Source: JANOAR01 sp031411235
GTDB lineage: Bacteria > Verrucomicrobiota > Verrucomicrobiia > Verrucomicrobiales > Verrucomicrobiaceae
Assembly (NCBI GenBank): GCA_031411235.1
Contig: JANOAR010000052.1
Coordinates: 17,876-81,875, forward strand
Length of the DNA stretch: 64,000 nt
Direction: 5' to 3'
The notes under the pieces were generated by a model that saw only the letters and a list, made by a program, of their open reading frames with translations, had not been told where the DNA came from and ran no database searches. Each line of letters begins with the position of its first letter. Within the stretch, counting starts at the first letter, position 1. Positions 25,452 to 34,377 of this stretch are shown piece after piece. Position numbers and translations under genes: made by a program.

Positions 25452-25601
25452 GGCCGTTCATGGCATGGGCTAGGCGTCTTCGCAAGACGTAGCCCACTTG
25501 GCACGCGGCTTGGGATTTGCGGAATGCCCCTATCTGTGTAGGATCAGTGCTCCCCCGCTCCCAGTTTTTATATTTCGGAACCCCGTCCCCTTTCCAAACG
25601 C

Positions 25602-27131
25602 ATGAGTTTCTACCCCACACGCCCTCTGCTTGGCATGATTCTGAGCGGCTTCCTTGTGCTGGCTTTTTCACCCGGCCTGAGAGCCCAAGAAGCACCGAAA
25701 GAGGCAGAAAAGAAGGGCGGATTTTTTAGCCGTTTGTTCAAAGGCGACAAGGACAAAGCCCCCGAAGCGCCGCCCGTAGTAGCGCCACCCGAGAAAAAGC
25801 CGACGCCCAAAAGCAAACCCAAAGCCCCAACCACGAGCAAGCCCAAGGCAACCCCCGAAGCAAAGCCAACCCAAAAGCCCACCCCGCCGAGCGACAAAAA
25901 ATCGCCCACCGTGACGGTGAAATCCCGCGACACAGGCAAGCCCACCACCCCGCCTAAGACCACTAAGCCCAAGCCGCCCGCGCCAGCCACCGTCGCCAAG
26001 CCCACGACAGAAAAGCCCGCCACCCCACCCAGCACCAAGCCCGAGGGTAAATCGCTGGATGCACAATTCGGCAAAACCACCCCTCCTACCCCTCCCAAGC
26101 CCAGCACCGCCGCGACGGCTCCAGCGACAAAACCGGAACCAGCCAAGCCTACGCCCAGCACAACAGCTAGCAGTGATTCCTCCATCGCGCCGCCTTTGCC
26201 CTCCAATACCAGTTGGGAAGTCGTCAAAAAGAACGGACGCGACTACGTCACCGCCGAGAGCATGCAGCGCTTCTTCCGCTTCGCCACGCTGAAGCGCACA
26301 GGCAACCATGTGTGGTTCAACTCCGTCACCGTCATTATGAAAGCCGAGATCGGCAGCCAGGATTTGCTCATCAACAGCATCAAATTCATCCTCAGCCACC
26401 CCGTCGATGAGAGCGATGGCAAGGCGCTCATCTCACGCGTGGATCTCTGCAAACTCATCGACCCCGTGCTGCGCCCCAGCTACATCACCACCTCGGCTCC
26501 CTTTGATACCGTCGTCATCGACGCTGGCCATGGCGGCCATGATTCAGGTGCCCGTGGCGTCTATGGTTTTGAAAAAGACTTCACTCTGCAAATGGCTAAA
26601 GCGGTGCGCACCGCCCTGCAAAACAGAGGCGTCAAAGTGCAAATGACACGCGACACCGATGTCTTCATCCCCCTGCGTGGTCGCGTCGAAGTCGCCAACG
26701 CCATCCCCAACTCCATCCTCGTCAGCCTGCACTTCAACTCTGGCGGCTCCTCGGCCACAGGTATCGAAACCTTCGCCCTCTCGCCCCAGGGTAGCTCCTC
26801 CACCTTCATGGGCGAGCGCGGTTGGGATACCTCGTCCTTCAGCGGCAACCGCCAGGACTCCGAGAACATCGCCCTCGCCACCGCCGTCCACGCCATGGTG
26901 ATCAACAAATTCAAAATCGTCGATCGCGGCATCAAGCGCGCCCGCTTCACCGTACTCACCGGTTGCTTACGTCCCGGCATCCTGTTTGAAGGTGGCTTCA
27001 TAACGAACGCCACCGAGTGCCGCCTCATCGCCGCAGACAACTATCGCCTACTGCTCGCCAATACCATCGCCGACGGCATCCTCAACTACCGCAAAGCCTT
27101 GCAGCCAAGAGTCGGCACGACCGTGCGATAG
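25602..27131 (+). CDS. N-acetylmuramoyl-L-alanine amidase (Amidase_3) with long basic Pro-rich linker
   Basis: 509 residues. A signal peptide (1-29) is followed by about 150 residues of Lys/Pro/Thr repeats (about 50-205), a small folded region (about 207-295) and the zinc amidase domain (about 300-500). The zinc ligands expected for this family are visible: His310 in DAGHGG, Glu324 in GFEKDF and His377 in SLHFN. The catalytic Glu463 is in LFEGGF. The enzyme splits the amide bond between muramic acid and the stem peptide during cell-wall turnover or division. The basic linker may bind teichoic-like or nucleic polymers or span the periplasm. No AMIN domain is obvious. Confidence 0.88.
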   Translation: MSFYPTRPLLGMILSGFLVLAFSPGLRAQEAPKEAEKKGGFFSRLFKGDKDKAPEAPPVVAPPEKKPTPKSKPKAPTTSKPKATPEAKPTQKPTPPSDKKSPTVTVKSRDTGKPTTPPKTTKPKPPAPATVAKPTTEKPATPPSTKPEGKSLDAQFGKTTPPTPPKPSTAATAPATKPEPAKPTPSTTASSDSSIAPPLPSNTSWEVVKKNGRDYVTAESMQRFFRFATLKRTGNHVWFNSVTVIMKAEIGSQDLLINSIKFILSHPVDESDGKALISRVDLCKLIDPVLRPSYITTSAPFDTVVIDAGHGGHDSGARGVYGFEKDFTLQMAKAVRTALQNRGVKVQMTRDTDVFIPLRGRVEVANAIPNSILVSLHFNSGGSSATGIETFALSPQGSSSTFMGERGWDTSSFSGNRQDSENIALATAVHAMVINKFKIVDRGIKRARFTVLTGCLRPGILFEGGFITNATECRLIAADNYRLLLANTIADGILNYRKALQPRVGTTVR

Positions 27132-27144
27132 AGCGTTGAGCCTT

Positions 27145-27768
27145 TCAATGAGGCTGAAGCCGTAGCACCACCGCCCACAGCACAGGCGGCAACAGCAAGC
27201 TCAGCCCGATGGCCATCTGCGGATTCTCCTGGCCTGCCGCGCCAATGGCAGCATAAACAAAACTCATCGGTAATGAGCCGCAGATGAGCGCCAGGGTGAA
27301 GGTGCGGGCTGGCATCCGCGTCAGCCCCGCAAGGCATGACACCACCTCGGGCAACAGTGGCAACCAGCGCGACGCGGCAACCAGCCAGGGGCCACTGCGG
27401 AGGAAGCGCGACTCATGTTGCGCCAGCGCATCCGCCCCCGTCAGCCAAGTCGCAAACCCATGGCCCAAGCCACGGCACAGCCAATAGCCGAGCAATCCCG
27501 ATGCGACCGACCCCACCGTGCCCACCAACCCACCGATCCACACCCCATACAAATAGCCCGCCGCACTCATGACCGGCGTCGCAGGAATAGGCAGAAACAA
27601 GTCCGACATCATCAAACCAATCACCGCGAGCCAGCCCCACGCCCCCCAGCCGCGCAGCCACTGCACCGCCGCATCACCCGTAAACCAGCGCATGAAGTCA
27701 TCCCCCCAAATGGCGAAGGGGATGCAGAAGAGCACAATGAGCGCGAGGGCAGTCCAGAGAAGGCGCAT
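27145..27768 (-). CDS. VTT-domain (DedA/TMEM64-like) membrane protein
   Basis: 207 residues with about five membrane segments. The central region carries the family features: a re-entrant GLMMSDLFLPIPATPVMSAAGYLYG, Gly-rich GTVGSVASGLLGYWLCRGLG and ASRWLPLLPEVVSCLAGLTRM. This fits TVP38/TMEM64-like proteins, several of which scramble or transport lipids. It ends 13 bp from the convergent amidase gene. Substrate unknown. Confidence 0.8.
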   Translation of the reverse strand: MRLLWTALALIVLFCIPFAIWGDDFMRWFTGDAAVQWLRGWGAWGWLAVIGLMMSDLFLPIPATPVMSAAGYLYGVWIGGLVGTVGSVASGLLGYWLCRGLGHGFATWLTGADALAQHESRFLRSGPWLVAASRWLPLLPEVVSCLAGLTRMPARTFTLALICGSLPMSFVYAAIGAAGQENPQMAIGLSLLLPPVLWAVVLRLQPH

Positions 27769-27798
27769 GGTGAAAATGGCAATGCAGCAGCAGCTCGA

Positions 27799-28521
27799 TC
27801 AATCCAAATCAAAGAGCAGTATCGTCGCCTTCTCACGCGCCGTGATGTCGAGCGTCATGTCGGCATAAGTCGTCAGCGACGCACCGTCACCTTCGCTCAG
27901 CGCTTCGCCATTCAGCGTCACCTTGCCTTCAGCGACCTGGAGCCAGACACTGCGGCCAGCCCTCAGCGTATGCGTGCATGGCTCAGACGCATTGAGCTTG
28001 CCGAGGAAAAGCTCGGCATCCTGGCGCATCGCCATGCTGCCCTCGCGGCCCGACTTGCTCGCGATCAGATGCAGCTTGCCAGCCGCCGCGCCAGCCATCG
28101 GCATCTCCGCATAGCGCGGCTCAGCATCGCGCTCATCTGGCATGATCCAGATCTGGTAAAGGTGGACGGCCTCCGTTTTGGAAGGGTTGAACTCGCTGTG
28201 CTGCACACCGCTGCCAGCGCTCATGTATTGGAAGTCGCCCGTCTCGATGATGCGTCCATTGCCCATGCTATCCTTGTGCTGAAGCTGGCCGCTGATGATG
28301 TACGTGATGATCTCCATGTCCCGATGTGGATGCGTGCCAAAGCCCTGCCCTGGGGCCACGCGATCCTCATTCATCACCCGCAGGCTGCGGAAGCGCATAT
28401 GTGCAGGGTCATGGTAGTCGGCAAAAGAAAACGTATGTGTCGCCTTCAGCCAACCGTGGTCGGCAAAGCCGCGATCCTTGGCGCGGCGGATGTTCAGCTT
28501 GGGAAGTGAGTTCGTATTCAT
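27799..28521 (-). CDS. Pirin family protein (bicupin)
   Basis: 240 residues from the ATG at 28521 (MNTNSLPKLNIRRAKDRG). The N-terminal cupin has the pirin signature HTFSFADYHDPAHMRF and the metal-binding GFGTHPHRDMEIITYIISG followed by QHSEFNPS; the His and Glu ligands are all present. A C-terminal cupin-like domain follows (VWLQVAEGKVTLNGEAL). The length matches YhhW-type pirins, some of which have quercetin dioxygenase activity. The gene is followed downstream, on the same strand, by the VTT gene 30 bp away. Confidence 0.88.
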   Translation of the reverse strand: MNTNSLPKLNIRRAKDRGFADHGWLKATHTFSFADYHDPAHMRFRSLRVMNEDRVAPGQGFGTHPHRDMEIITYIISGQLQHKDSMGNGRIIETGDFQYMSAGSGVQHSEFNPSKTEAVHLYQIWIMPDERDAEPRYAEMPMAGAAAGKLHLIASKSGREGSMAMRQDAELFLGKLNASEPCTHTLRAGRSVWLQVAEGKVTLNGEALSEGDGASLTTYADMTLDITAREKATILLFDLD

Positions 28522-28716
28522 AGGAGGGTGGGAGGACGGGTTCGGAGCGGCCTCAATTCCTTGGCCATCCACCCTCCCGCACACTCGATCAACTGCGGTT
28601 TTTCAGTTGAACCGTTCACTTGACCCGCCCCGTTCATCTGCGGCAAAGTCGCCGCCCTTTCGCGAGGCTACTTCTCCCGAATAACCCAACTCAACTACTA
28701 CCCTTACACACCCGAC

Positions 28717-29874
28717 ATGAGCCGAAAAATTCGATATGGAATGGTGGGCGGCGGGCGCGGCGCTTTCATTGGAGCCGTGCATCGTATCGCCGCCGCGATG
28801 GATCAGCAGATCGAACTCGTCTGCGGAGCCTTCTCCTCAGACGCCGAGAAGTCCAAGGCCTCCGGGGCCGACCTCTTCCTCCCCGCCGAGCGCTGCTACG
28901 ACAGCTATGAGGAGATGATCAAAACCGAAGCCTCCCTCCCCTCGGACAAACGCATGGACTTCCTCGCCATCGTCACGCCGAATCACATGCACTTTCCCCC
29001 TGCCAAGATGGCGCTGGAAAATGGCTTTCACGTCCTCAGCGACAAGCCTGCGACCTTCGACTTGAAGGAATCCAAAGAACTCGCCGCCCTGGTGAAAAAG
29101 ACCGGCCAACTCTACGGCCTCACCCACAACTACACGGGCTACCCGCTCGTCAAACAAGCACGCGAAATGATCGCTGCTGGCAAGCTCGGCAAAATCCGCA
29201 AAGTCGTCGTCGAGTACCCCCAAGGCTGGCTCGCCACCAAGATCGAAGACAGCGGCCAGAAGCAAGCTGGCTGGCGCACTGATCCCAAGCGCTCCGGTGC
29301 CGCAGGCTGCGTCGGCGACATAGGCACCCATGCCGAGAACCTCGCCGAGTACATGACTGGGCTAAAAATCAGCGAACTCGCCGCCGACATCACTGCCTTC
29401 GTCGAAGGCCGTCTGCTCGATGACGATGCCAACATCCTGCTGCGCTTCGAAGGCGGAGCCAAGGGCGTGCTGCACTGCTCACAGATCGCCGTCGGCGAGG
29501 AAAACAACGTCAATATTCGCGTCTGGGGCGAAAAGGGCGGCTTGGAGTGGCACCAGAAAGAGCCCAACACCATGATCGTGAAGTGGCTCGAAGAGCCCAT
29601 GCAAATCTACCGCACCGCCAACGGCTACCTCGGCGACGCCGCCAAAGCCGCAGGCCGCACGCCCCCCGCACACCCCGAAGGCTACCTCGAAGCCTTCGCC
29701 AACATCTACAAAAACTTCGCCAACCACATCCGGGCTCGAATTGATGAAAAGGAAGCCGACGCGATCACCATCGACTACCCCAAGATCGACGATGGCATCC
29801 GTGGCATGGCCTTCATCGAAGCCGTCGTACAGTCCAGCAAGGACAACGCCGCGTGGACGAAGTTGGATGTGTAG
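28717..29874 (+). CDS. Gfo/Idh/MocA family NAD(P)-dependent oxidoreductase
   Basis: 385 residues. The Rossmann fold begins at once (IRYGMVGGGRGAFIGAVH, about 5-22). The family catalytic segment appears as SDKPATFDLKESKEL, with the Lys of DKP at about residue 110 replacing the usual EKP. The C-terminal dimer domain has GDIGTHAENLAEYMTG with the conserved His. No export signal, so it is cytoplasmic. The substrate is probably a sugar or inositol derivative, but sequence does not decide it. Confidence 0.88.
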   Translation: MSRKIRYGMVGGGRGAFIGAVHRIAAAMDQQIELVCGAFSSDAEKSKASGADLFLPAERCYDSYEEMIKTEASLPSDKRMDFLAIVTPNHMHFPPAKMALENGFHVLSDKPATFDLKESKELAALVKKTGQLYGLTHNYTGYPLVKQAREMIAAGKLGKIRKVVVEYPQGWLATKIEDSGQKQAGWRTDPKRSGAAGCVGDIGTHAENLAEYMTGLKISELAADITAFVEGRLLDDDANILLRFEGGAKGVLHCSQIAVGEENNVNIRVWGEKGGLEWHQKEPNTMIVKWLEEPMQIYRTANGYLGDAAKAAGRTPPAHPEGYLEAFANIYKNFANHIRARIDEKEADAITIDYPKIDDGIRGMAFIEAVVQSSKDNAAWTKLDV

Positions 29875-29952
29875 CAGTGAGCAGCGCCGCGTTCTGGCGA
29901 GTGCTGCGCTTTATTTCCACCGTACCTAGCCTTCACGCCCGCTACACCCCCG

Positions 29953-29987
29953 AAATAAAAGAGCCGCCGGAGATGATCCGGCGGCTC
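29953..29987 (-). terminator. Rho-independent terminator of the Ala-tail protein gene
   Basis: GAGCCGCCGG and CCGGCGGCTC form a perfect 10-bp stem around AGATGAT (29961-29987). On the minus strand it is followed by TTTTATTTC, so it ends the transcript of the minus-strand gene whose stop is at 30038. The plus-strand side is not U-rich. Confidence 0.75.
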
Positions 29988-30037
29988 ATGTTATTAAAGG
30001 TTCTTGGTTTGCTCGCCGCTGACGGCGACTTTGCGAA

Positions 30038-30418
30038 TTAAGCGCCAACGACAGCAGCGGTCGCCGCGACAGCCGTTGTGGCAGTCACCGTGACGATGCC
30101 TGCGGCAGCCGCAGCGGCGGCAGCACGGGCAGCCGCAGCAGCGCTGCTAGCTTGCTCGATACCTGCAAGGCCACGATAGGTGCGGCCATTCTTTTGCACA
30201 AGACCACGGCTGACGAGGCCCTGGAGCTTTTCATACGAGCGCAGGCGAAGCATTTCCTCACCGCCGCTGACAGCATTTTTCAGCTTCAGATTGTCATACA
30301 CCAGACCAAAGAGGGCGTTGAACTCATGGGTCTTTCCAGTGGATAGAACATTCACCAATTCATCGGTGACATGGTCAGGTACGCGGCGAGAGAAGCGGGT
30401 TTTGCGAGTTGTAGCCAT
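30038..30418 (-). CDS. Small basic protein with Ala-rich tail, unknown
   Basis: 126 residues from the ATG at 30418 (MATTRKTRFSRRVPDHVTDELV). Residues 1-85 are mixed charged helical sequence (NALFGLVYDNLKLKNAV, RLRSYEKLQGLVSRGLVQKNGRTYRGL). The last 35 residues are almost pure Ala/Val/Thr and strongly hydrophobic. It has its own terminator. The N-terminus resembles a winged-helix or DNA-binding unit, but I cannot name a family. The poly-Ala tail may be a membrane segment. Confidence 0.65.
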   Translation of the reverse strand: MATTRKTRFSRRVPDHVTDELVNVLSTGKTHEFNALFGLVYDNLKLKNAVSGGEEMLRLRSYEKLQGLVSRGLVQKNGRTYRGLAGIEQASSAAAAARAAAAAAAAGIVTVTATTAVAATAAVVGA

Positions 30419-30576
30419 AGGCCACGAGCCTAACACAACATTTGGGACTTGGCGATGAGTTTGTTGATCTTGTGCGAGATAGTTGCCAGCGTTGGAATGC
30501 TTGAAAGATAAGCCCTTACGCGTGCGTTAGGCGGGGCCGCGCAAGAAAATCAATTTCTTTTTTAGCCCTATTCATC

Positions 30577-32016
30577 ATGCCCATTTCCAACTTTTCACGT
30601 CGCCAATTTATAGGTTCCACCGCTGGTCTAGCCGCTGCCGCAGTCACAGGCCCCAACATCCTCCTTCGTGGCCAACATGGTGCCGGGAAACGCCTCAATT
30701 TGGTGCAAATCGGCGCAGGCGGCAAAGGCCTGTCTGACACCGCTGGCGTCACCTTGGAGCATAACATCATCGCGATGGTGGATGTGGATCAAACACGCCT
30801 CGATGAAGCCGCAGCCAAGCGCGAGAAACACCACCTGAGTGCCAACCAGCCAGCCCCGGCGGCCCCGAAGCTCTTCAAAGACTTCCGCAAGATGTTCGAC
30901 ACGATGGCCAACGAAATTGACGGCGTCATCGTCGCCACGCCTGACCACACCCACTTCCTCGCCGCCATGTGGGCGCTGGGCCACAAGAAACACGTCTGCG
31001 TGCAAAAGCCGCTGTGCAATACCATCTGGGAAGTGCGCGAGCTGCACAAAACCGCGAAAGCCGCAGGCGTCGTCACCCAAATGGGCAACCAAGGCCGCAC
31101 CATGGAAGGTCAGCGCATCGCCAAGGAATGGATCGAGCAGGGCCGCATCGGCACGCTGAAAGAGATTAAACTCTGGACCAATCGCCCCATCTGGCCACAG
31201 GGCCCGATGGACAAAGTGCCCACCCCAGCGCCCGAGGGCTTCGACTGGGATCTGTGGCTCTCCAGCACACCGCTGGAGCCGCACTTCGAGCTGCCAAAGG
31301 ACAAACAAACCAAGCGGGCCAGCAGCGTGCATCCCTTTGCCTGGCGCGGCTGGTGGGCCTGGGGCTCGGGTGCCCTTGGCGACATGGGCTGCCACATCAT
31401 GGATGCTACCTTCAGCATCCTGGGCCAAGTCATCCCGACCAAAATCGAAGTCGAAAGCAGTGAAATCAGCACGCTCTGCGCCCCCAACTGGACCAACCTC
31501 AAATACCACATGCCCGCCAGCGAGAAGCAGCAGGCCATGATCGTGAGCTGGAACGATGGCTTCAAAGACGGCGTCGCGAACAAGCCCGAGCGCCCCGAAA
31601 TGATCAGCGAAGACACCTGGGCCAAGGCCTCCAGCGGCATGTTATTCATTGGCACCGAAGGTATCGTCTTCGAAGGTGACGCCTACTGCAAAAGCCCCCG
31701 CCTCTACCCCACGGAAAAATTTGTCGAAGCCCGTGCCGACATGGCCAGTGGCAAGCACAAAAAAACCGAGGCCCGCAGCCCCATGCCCGACAACCCTCAA
31801 GGCGAGTGGGCGCATTGCATCGTCAACGGCGGCACCCCCAGCTCGAACTTCGACTACTCGGCAGCGCTCACAGAATTCGTGCTCCTCGGCAACCTCGCCG
31901 TGCGCTCGCAGCAAGCCATTTCCTGGGACAAAGACGCGATGAAAGTCACCAACGTAGAGTCGGCGAATCAATTCGTGAAGCGCCCCAGCTATCGTCCCGG
32001 CTGGCTGACCGCGTAG
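30577..32016 (+). CDS. Gfo/Idh/MocA oxidoreductase with Tat signal
   Basis: 479 residues. The N-terminus NFSRRQFIGSTAGLAAAAV is a twin-arginine signal, so the folded, cofactor-loaded enzyme is predicted to be exported. The NAD-binding fold follows (LVQIGAGGKGLSD), then VATPDHTHFLAAMWAL, the catalytic VQKPLCNTIWEVRELHK (EKP replaced by QKP), GNQGRTMEG and GDMGCHIMD. This large Verrucomicrobia/Planctomycetes subfamily acts on unknown sugars in the periplasm. It is a single gene between the Ala-tail protein gene and rpsA. Confidence 0.88.
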   Translation: MPISNFSRRQFIGSTAGLAAAAVTGPNILLRGQHGAGKRLNLVQIGAGGKGLSDTAGVTLEHNIIAMVDVDQTRLDEAAAKREKHHLSANQPAPAAPKLFKDFRKMFDTMANEIDGVIVATPDHTHFLAAMWALGHKKHVCVQKPLCNTIWEVRELHKTAKAAGVVTQMGNQGRTMEGQRIAKEWIEQGRIGTLKEIKLWTNRPIWPQGPMDKVPTPAPEGFDWDLWLSSTPLEPHFELPKDKQTKRASSVHPFAWRGWWAWGSGALGDMGCHIMDATFSILGQVIPTKIEVESSEISTLCAPNWTNLKYHMPASEKQQAMIVSWNDGFKDGVANKPERPEMISEDTWAKASSGMLFIGTEGIVFEGDAYCKSPRLYPTEKFVEARADMASGKHKKTEARSPMPDNPQGEWAHCIVNGGTPSSNFDYSAALTEFVLLGNLAVRSQQAISWDKDAMKVTNVESANQFVKRPSYRPGWLTA

Positions 32017-32218
32017 CTAAGTGGGGCGAAAAACGATTGCGTGCTCTCACGCATTCCCGTTTGCCAAACGCCCCAGCCTCCCCATACTCAGCGCCCCCGG
32101 TTCCCTGCACTGCCTCATTGACCGGGCTTGGGAGGCACGTAGCCCAGCCTCTTGCGAGTGGATGTTGGAATGCGTTTTATACCATCCAACCCAACTCACT
32201 CGCATCGTTAAATCAGTC

Positions 32219-33904
32219 ATGAGTGAATCAACTCAAGCGTTGTCGGAGATGATCGCGGCTTCCTTCCGCAGTCTCCATGAGGGCTCCATCGTCAAGGGAC
32301 GCATCCTCGAAATCAAACCCCAGGTCATCCTGGTCGATATCGGTTACAAGTCTGAGGGTGCTATTCCTTCGTCCGAATTCGAAGACGAAGACATCCAAGT
32401 AGGCGACGAAGTCGAGGTTCTCCTCGAGCGCCTCGAAAACGATGAAGGCATGGTCGTGCTCTCCAAAGAGAAAGCCGCCCATCGTCAGAACTGGGAGAAG
32501 ATCGCCAAGGTCTTCCACGAAGGCGGTCTCGTCCGCGGCAAAGTCAAGGCAGTCGTCAAAGGCGGCCTCCTCGTCAACGTCGGCGTCGAAGCCTTCCTCC
32601 CCGGCAGCCAGATCGACATCATTCCGCCGAAGGATCTCACCGAATACGTCGGCAAGGTGTACGAATTCAAGATCGTCAAAATCAACGACGACCGCAAAAA
32701 CGTCGTCCTCAGCCGTCGCGAAGTCATCGAAGCCGAGCGCACCGAGCAACGCCAGAAGTTCCTCGAAGGCGTCAAAGCCGGCGACAAGGTTCGTGGCGTG
32801 GTCAAGAACATCACCGACTTCGGTGTGTTCGTGGATCTCAACGGCATGGACGGACTCCTCCACATCACCGACATGTCGTGGGGCCGCCTCAACCACCCTT
32901 CCGAAATGGTCACCATCGGTCAGCCGCTTGATGTCCAGATCCTCGAAGTCAACCGCGAGAAAGAACGCGTCTCCCTCGGCCTCAAGCAGATGGCCAACAA
33001 CCCCTGGGAAAACATCGAAGCCCGTTACCCCGTCGGCCACAAGGTTCGCGGCAAGGTCACCAAGCTCGTTGCTTATGGCGCGTTCATCGAAGTGGAAGAA
33101 GGCGTCGAAGGCCTCGTCCACGTCTCGGAACTCTCCTGGACCAAGCGCATCGCTCGCCCCAGCGACGTGCTCACCATCGGCCAAGTCGTCGATGCCCAAG
33201 TCCTCGGCATTTCCAAGGAAGAGCGCAAGATCAGCCTCGGCGTGCGTCAGCTCGACAGCAATCCTTGGGACGAAATCGACGTCCGCTTCCCCATCGGCAC
33301 CCAGATCACTCGCCCCGTGCGCAATCTTACTGCCTACGGTGCTTTCGTGGAGCTAGAAGAAGGTATCGACGGCATGATCCACGTCTCCGACCTCAGTTGG
33401 ACACGCAAGATCAACCACCCCTCCGAACTCCTCAAAAAGGGCCAGGAAGTGGAAGCCACCGTCATCGGCATCGACAAGGCCAACCAGCGTATCTCGCTCG
33501 GCATGAAGCAGCTCGAAAACGACCCCTGGTCGAAGATCGACGACCGCTTCAAAGTCGGCGACCTCGTCAAAGGCAAAGTCGCCAAGATCGCCTCCTTCGG
33601 AGCCTTCGTCGAACTCGAAGACGACATCGACGGCCTTGTGCATATCTCGCAACTCAGCGAAGAACACGTCACCCGAGTCAAGGACGTGCTCAACGTCGGC
33701 GACGACGTGGAAGCCCGCGTCATCAAGGTGGACAAAGTCGAGCGCCGCATCGGTCTCTCGGTCAAAGCCGTGGCCTACAACGAAGACCAGGTCAAACGCG
33801 AGAGCCAAGCCTTCGACAGCCTACGCCCCACCACCGACCTCGTCGGCCTGGAGCAAGCCTTCAAGTTCGCCAGCGAAGAATGGCGTCCCGGCCAAGGCTC
33901 ATAA
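32219..33904 (+). CDS. rpsA: Ribosomal protein S1
   Basis: 561 residues from the ATG at 32219, close to the usual S1 length. Six S1/OB repeats follow in order, for example GSIVKGRILEIKPQVILVDIGYKSEGAIP, then later repeats with the recurring GxFVELEEGIDGMIHVSDLSW pattern and GMKQLENDPW between units. S1 binds mRNA upstream of the start codon on the 30S subunit and is important where Shine-Dalgarno signals are weak, as here. About 200 bp without a gene precede the start and could hold an autoregulatory leader. Two hairpins and a T-run follow the stop. A 323-codon frame on the opposite strand is a composition artefact. Confidence 0.97.
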   Translation: MSESTQALSEMIAASFRSLHEGSIVKGRILEIKPQVILVDIGYKSEGAIPSSEFEDEDIQVGDEVEVLLERLENDEGMVVLSKEKAAHRQNWEKIAKVFHEGGLVRGKVKAVVKGGLLVNVGVEAFLPGSQIDIIPPKDLTEYVGKVYEFKIVKINDDRKNVVLSRREVIEAERTEQRQKFLEGVKAGDKVRGVVKNITDFGVFVDLNGMDGLLHITDMSWGRLNHPSEMVTIGQPLDVQILEVNREKERVSLGLKQMANNPWENIEARYPVGHKVRGKVTKLVAYGAFIEVEEGVEGLVHVSELSWTKRIARPSDVLTIGQVVDAQVLGISKEERKISLGVRQLDSNPWDEIDVRFPIGTQITRPVRNLTAYGAFVELEEGIDGMIHVSDLSWTRKINHPSELLKKGQEVEATVIGIDKANQRISLGMKQLENDPWSKIDDRFKVGDLVKGKVAKIASFGAFVELEDDIDGLVHISQLSEEHVTRVKDVLNVGDDVEARVIKVDKVERRIGLSVKAVAYNEDQVKRESQAFDSLRPTTDLVGLEQAFKFASEEWRPGQGS

Positions 33905-33929
33905 GCCTCGGTTTAGCGACAACATCAAA

Positions 33930-33988
33930 GCCGGGGCGAAAGCCCCGGCAGCACGGAGCGGCCCTCACAAGGGGCCGCTCTTTTTTTG
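33930..33988 (+). terminator. rpsA terminator: GNRA hairpin plus rho-independent terminator
   Basis: A perfect 8-bp stem GCCGGGGC/GCCCCGGC closed by GAAA (33930-33949) is followed by GAGCGGCCC/GGGCCGCTC with a 7-base loop (33956-33980) and TTTTTTTG. The second is a standard intrinsic terminator; the first may stabilise the 3' end. Confidence 0.9.
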
Positions 33989-34080
33989 TGGTAACGAAGC
34001 CGGAGAGCAATCCTGGGCATAAACCCAAACATGCTTAGCACAGCTTGTGAATTGGCAATCGTTGATACTGGCGAATAAAC

Positions 34081-34242
34081 CCGAACGCCGCGATTCAGCG
34101 GTGGCTAGCTTTGCCAAGGCTTGAGTCTCAGGCGGTTTGGCGATGGCGGGACTGTATGGGAAAATACCGAGCCCGCCGTCGCCGAACCGCATCTGGCCAA
34201 GGATGGGTGAAGTTAGTCGCCGATCAATCGCGGTGTTCGCGG
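34081..34242 (+). ncRNA. Candidate structured RNA or large imperfect palindrome
   Basis: Bases 34084-34111 pair with 34210-34237 (22 Watson-Crick pairs, 4 G:U, 2 mismatches). Bases 34132-34150 pair with 34172-34190 (17 Watson-Crick, 2 G:U). A small GTAT/ATAC stem caps the inner helix. Every pair-preserving difference between the arms is a G:U wobble when read on the plus strand and would be A:C on the other, which favours a plus-strand RNA. The sides of the internal loop both contain CCAAGG. No protein-coding gene overlaps. Alternatives are a decayed MITE-like palindrome or REP element. Confidence 0.45.
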
Positions 34243-34303
34243 ATAAACCGACCTACCGCGAACCAAACTCCAAATTATGCTCGTCTTCATCGATGAACCA
34301 TAC

Positions 34304-34330
34304 CATTTACCAACCTAAATCTGGTAAATG
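34304..34330. repeat. Perfect 9-bp inverted repeat after the structured element
   Basis: CATTTACCA and TGGTAAATG flank a 9-base AT-rich loop. On the plus strand it is followed by TTATTAG, so it could be a weak terminator for an RNA from the preceding structured region. It is the only AT-rich stem in this stretch. The rest of 33989-34377 holds no recognisable gene. Confidence 0.4.
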
Positions 34331-34377
34331 TTATTAGCACCTGCGGAGACGCAAGCGGGCTCCGCTTCCGCCTACCC

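Noticed and set aside
32228..33199. A 323-codon minus-strand frame inside rpsA
   Set aside because: It is exactly antisense to a complete S1 protein, and its acidic Asp/Phe/Val-rich composition mirrors S1 codon bias.
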